Shown one piece after another: positions 60,634 through 64,000 of a stretch of DNA of 64,000 nt; position 1 is the first letter of the stretch; every line of letters starts with the position of its first letter. Position numbers and translations under genes: made by a program. Source of the stretch: Alisma plantago-aquatica. Taxonomy: Eukaryota; Streptophyta; Magnoliopsida; Alismatales; Alismataceae. A model generated the notes under the pieces. The model had not been told where the DNA came from. It saw nothing but the letters and a program-made list of their open reading frames with translations, and searched no databases. The DNA lies in the NCBI GenBank assembly GCA_963693085.1, contig OY856411.1, positions 71,344,001 to 71,408,000 on the forward strand, in the 5' to 3' direction.

Positions 60634-62399
60634 TTCATGTCCAACTCTATGATTCTAGGTAATGTCCACAACCCTAGGACTCATAGTACTACAACCTCTC
60701 ATACTGTAGTGTTTCCTGGCCTCTAACTCCCACAACCCAGACCATTGAATGGCTCCCCAAGGATTGGCTCAATTCTAACGGAGGGTTAAGGAACTATTTT
60801 AATCTCATGTAGCTTCCCCGAGCCCTAGAGAAAGGGAGTCAACTGTTGGGTTAGATCTTCTATGGAGGAACACATCCGCATCGCGAGGTAGGAGAAGGCG
60901 TAATGCCTTTTGACCAGATCTCCCCTGGGCGTGTGGTAATCCAAGCCACTGTGCATAGGGTAGTGGATTCTTTTCACTCTGATAATAGCCCGACCCGAGT
61001 AAGTAGATAAATTGGAAGTATTTGCCTATGTGGCACCTTGCATTTGGCTGAGATCTAGTTATCTCACAATTAACATAACTAATTACTGGTATCTCACAAG
61101 ATAGCAAGTTATATATGAAAATTGATAAGGAAAACGAGAGGAAAATGAATACAATGTAATTGAGACCTCATTCTGATCCCAATTCCAAAAGTAGGGCTAA
61201 TTCCTAATTAAGTGGTGATTTATACATGGAAACCCTAGAATTGGTTATTAAAGAGTTTAATACTTCTAGTTCATGTTATAATCTAATTTTGTTCAATATA
61301 ATGAGTTCTAAGATTATGATGATAATGATGGATAATTAGGATTTCTAGACCAGTAGTCAAATACATGTATAATTAGAGTTTTGAAATTAAAGATCATAAC
61401 TTGTGATAATCTTAGTGAACATAATCGAATCTAGTTGGTCATAATGAAAGGATGTGATGGATCTAATAATTAAGGTTTCACCTAATTATTAACATGTGAT
61501 GGAATTAGGGTTTGCACCCTTATTCCTTATTCAAACCCAAGATAACCCTAAACCCAAGATTAGGACCCGAGTAGGGTATAATTTATATAATGTGATGGTG
61601 GCACTTTAGGATTTACATACATGCAGATTAAATGTTGTATTGCTTGGATTCCTCTTTGCTTGCTTAATTGGATGATTTTCTTAAACTATGATTGCATGAT
61701 CTGCATGGTTCTACATTGAGGTATGTGACTATGATTATGACTAATCATAATTATCAATTGCCGATGTTTGTCGAGGATTTCTTGAGGATTGTTGAAATAA
61801 ACTATTTGATGTTTATTTACATTCTATTCGTTCTCTATGAGTATCACATAAAATAAGATATATTTTGAATCCCAAGATGACATGTATCAAGGGATGATAC
61901 ACATGAGCCTTGATCTGACAGTAATCACACCCAAGATAGCATATCAAGTGTGGGTTAGAATATATAAGAAATTTTGAGTTCATATTTGCAATTAATTGAT
62001 TGATTAAATGTTGTTATCTTACTTGCACACTTTTTCATACACCCACATACACAATGTAACAATATTGATCTGCATTTTGTTTCATGTCGTTTTAGGTAAA
62101 TGCAACATATGAAGATATCAACATATGATTAACTAGATGAAATTCACTAAAGAGATTAAAGATAAAGGAGGACTATTTAGATACTTCTTCTCAATTGTAT
62201 TAGTTCATGTTCAAATTCATGTATTTCCTTAGAGGAGCATCATTGCATACCTTGTAAATAATATTTTGAATTAATGGAAATTGCATGGAATTATTTATAA
62301 TTTGTTAAAATGTAGATCTTGATAATTTTAGGTAATGACTCTCAACTTTAAGGTCCTTCCTTGATTGGGTATGTTGAAAAGTAAGGTCATTACAGATGC
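60634..62399. other. No gene seen; continuation of the DNA interrupted by copia
   Basis: 60634-61080 is GC-richer, 61100-62399 AT-rich. There is no coding motif on either strand and no clear LTR boundary. Confidence 0.4.
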
Positions 62400-63070
62400 C
62401 CCACTGATAGGTGTGATTGTTGCAAGGTCTTTGGGCATGTTTGTAGTCATTGCCAAAGGAAGAGGATGGCATACGAGGAGTCTTTAATCCTTTGCAGTAG
62501 AGAGCTGAGAAAAATACCTACTAAGAGAAGGCAAAAAAAGAATGGTGCAAGTCATATCCAAACCCCTATAAACTGTAGCAATGATGTTGATCAAGGAAAC
62601 CCTAGTGAAGAGGTGATTATCCCTCCTATCATTGCAGTTGGTGTTCATGATGTTGTTGTGGTTTCCATTTTTGATGTTGAAGTAATAGCACTATCTGAGA
62701 TTTCTAGGGATTCCACAGATATGATGAATGCCATAGTGGATGGTGCACACCAGGTTGCTAAGGAAATGGCTATGACTAAGAGTCTCACATGCTACTAGAG
62801 TAAAAGGCAATAGGAACACAATGAGATCGAGTAGTGTAGCATAATAAGGGGAGGCTCCCCTCGAGTCCAGCAACATGTTCTCCCTTCTTGAGAGTCTTGA
62901 TAGTGAGGAGGTGATGGACACAGTGGTAGACCCTAGACCACATGCATCACTTTAGAAGGAAAAGTAGAGGTGGACTACCCCTAGATGGGGGTGGAGGTCA
63001 TTGCAATAGGATGTAATGTGCATCCTCACATGGAATTTGAGAGGTGCTTATCATCTAGGAAAATAGAGGA
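62400..63070 (+). pseudogene. LINE remnant (ORF1 zinc knuckle, then start of endonuclease)
   Basis: A frame from about 62400 to 62798 includes a CX2CX4HX4C zinc knuckle (62412-62453, core CDCCKVFGHVCSHC) as in the ORF1 of plant L1-like LINEs, followed by a basic stretch. The ATG at 62466 is internal, so the frame is read from further upstream. About 220 bases after the stop, 63022-63055 reads ILTWNLRG, the N-terminal motif of LINE AP-endonucleases (usually WN(V/I)RG), but the frame soon breaks. No reverse transcriptase is seen before the window ends. Old, non-functional copy. Confidence 0.6.
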
Positions 63071-63434
63071 GCTGAGGGAGATTATATAAAGGTTCATGCT
63101 ACACTAGTGGTGTGTCTAGAAAGAAGGATTGGGCATCAAGTTGAGGAGAGAAAGCCCAGTCTATTTTCTCTAGGTTGGGGGCATACTTATCACTTGGCCC
63201 AAATTGAAGGGAGGTGTATTGCTTTAGGCTTGAACCCTTGTGTTTGGGATGTACATGTTATTTTTGCTATGGATCAATGAACAGCCTAAATCGCATGTCC
63301 AAAAGGAGTGGATTCAGTGTAGTCAGACTTTTAAAGAGATAACACGACTCTCAGGCCCTCGAAACGATAAATGGGGTCCAATGTAGCTATCGAGGTCGAA
63401 CATAGGGACAAGGTTGGCAGTGTTAAGCGCACAA
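63071..63434. other. No gene seen
   Basis: Frames are short and interrupted. It may be decayed LINE endonuclease sequence, but I see no further motif. Confidence 0.35.
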
Positions 63435-63760
63435 ATACACCCACTTATAGTGTGAACGCGCCCACTTATGGTGTGAATGTGTGAATGCGCCTAGTTATGG
63501 TGTGAATGCGTCCACTTATGGTGTGAATGTGCCCACTTATGGTGTGAGTGCGCCCACTTATGGTGTCAATCATGAATGCATAAGTTTTGATTGATTTCAC
63601 CCACTTTTGATTGAATGTGCCCAATTATTGTAATGAATGTACACCTTTTGTTTGATTTCACCCACTTTTGATTGAAAGCGCCCAATTATGGTACAAATGC
63701 ACCATCAATGCACCCACTTTTGATTGAATGTGCCCAATTATAGTGTGAATGCGCATACAT
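63435..63760. repeat. Degenerate minisatellite, CGCCCACTTATGGTGTGAAT type
   Basis: About ten copies of a 20-24-base unit, at first CGCCCACTTATGGTGTGAAT, then drifting into TGTGCCCAATTATGGTGTG and CACCCACTTTTGATTGA variants. Unit length varies, so it is an old array. 63761-64000 is AT-rich without features. Confidence 0.8.
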
Positions 63761-64000
63761 CTTAGATGTTGTGTATAAACAAAAAATAGCACAAATTTTA
63801 ACATAATGACCTCAATATTTGTATTAAAATGCCCAATTTTGGTGATATTACATAAAATATATTTTTTAAATATAGGAATATTAGTCTTTTTGGATTGTAT
63901 TTTTTGTAACGAATCCAACGGTGTTTATTTTATCAAAAAACTCATTACGAGTTAAAAGTTATGCGCGAAATAAAATTTTCACTACCTTTTTTCCTTTTCT

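Overview
The window looks like plant (flowering-plant) nuclear DNA made almost entirely of nested transposable elements. I recognise no host gene, tRNA, rRNA or CRISPR array. The evidence is Ty3/gypsy chromovirus and Ty1/copia polyproteins with plant-type domain order, initiator-Met-tRNA primer binding sites (PBS), very long LTRs, and a PIF/Harbinger DNA transposon with intron-containing genes on AT-rich DNA. Species or family cannot be told from the sequence. 'LTR A', 'B', 'C', 'E' and 'element D' are my own labels.

Layout. (1) 1-24,443: giant-LTR gypsy elements. A plus-strand LTR (A, 1-5444, cut by the window edge) is followed by a PBS and a gag stub. 5.9-7.9 kb is old LTR-like debris. A minus-strand element follows: LTR B (7940-14414), a 1.7-kb interior with PBS and gag stub only, and a second LTR (16149-20962). 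That LTR is a mosaic: its last 0.9 kb matches LTR B, and its other 3.8 kb is an inverted, nearly identical copy of LTR A. It abuts the polypurine tract (PPT) and an uninterrupted 1,135-codon gypsy pol (21012-24419, minus) with a chromodomain-like tail but no gag. The two A copies make a ~21-kb inverted repeat. (2) 24,444-35.5 kb: a remnant of a third related LTR (C) is split by a complete minus-strand gypsy element (D, 25454-35051, target-site duplication CAAGG) whose pol is decayed. (3) 37,841-51,076: a plus-strand gypsy LTR (E) is split by a 10.5-kb PIF/Harbinger transposon (39097-49564, target-site duplication TTA, matched inverted ends). (4) 51,461-60,628: a complete plus-strand copia element (target-site duplication GTTAC) with several coding breaks. 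(5) 60.6-64 kb: unassigned DNA, a LINE remnant, and a degenerate minisatellite.

The most interesting object is the Harbinger element. Six open genes lie in one direction: a Myb/SANT-like protein and a DDE transposase, each spliced cleanly with a phase-0 intron, then two short zinc-binding/coiled-coil proteins resembling plant GRF-type fingers, a second shorter SANT-like protein, and a small lysine-rich ORF. Transposase plus Myb-like protein is the standard Harbinger pair; the other four are accessory and unexplained.

A second pattern is that three unrelated LTR families here (giant gypsy A/B, gypsy D, copia) each carry arrays of short GC-rich palindromes, with different cores: ACGGTCTCAAGACCGT, CGGCCGATCGG and ACCGATCGGT. 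All splice sites, boundaries and homologies were read by eye; identity figures are rough.
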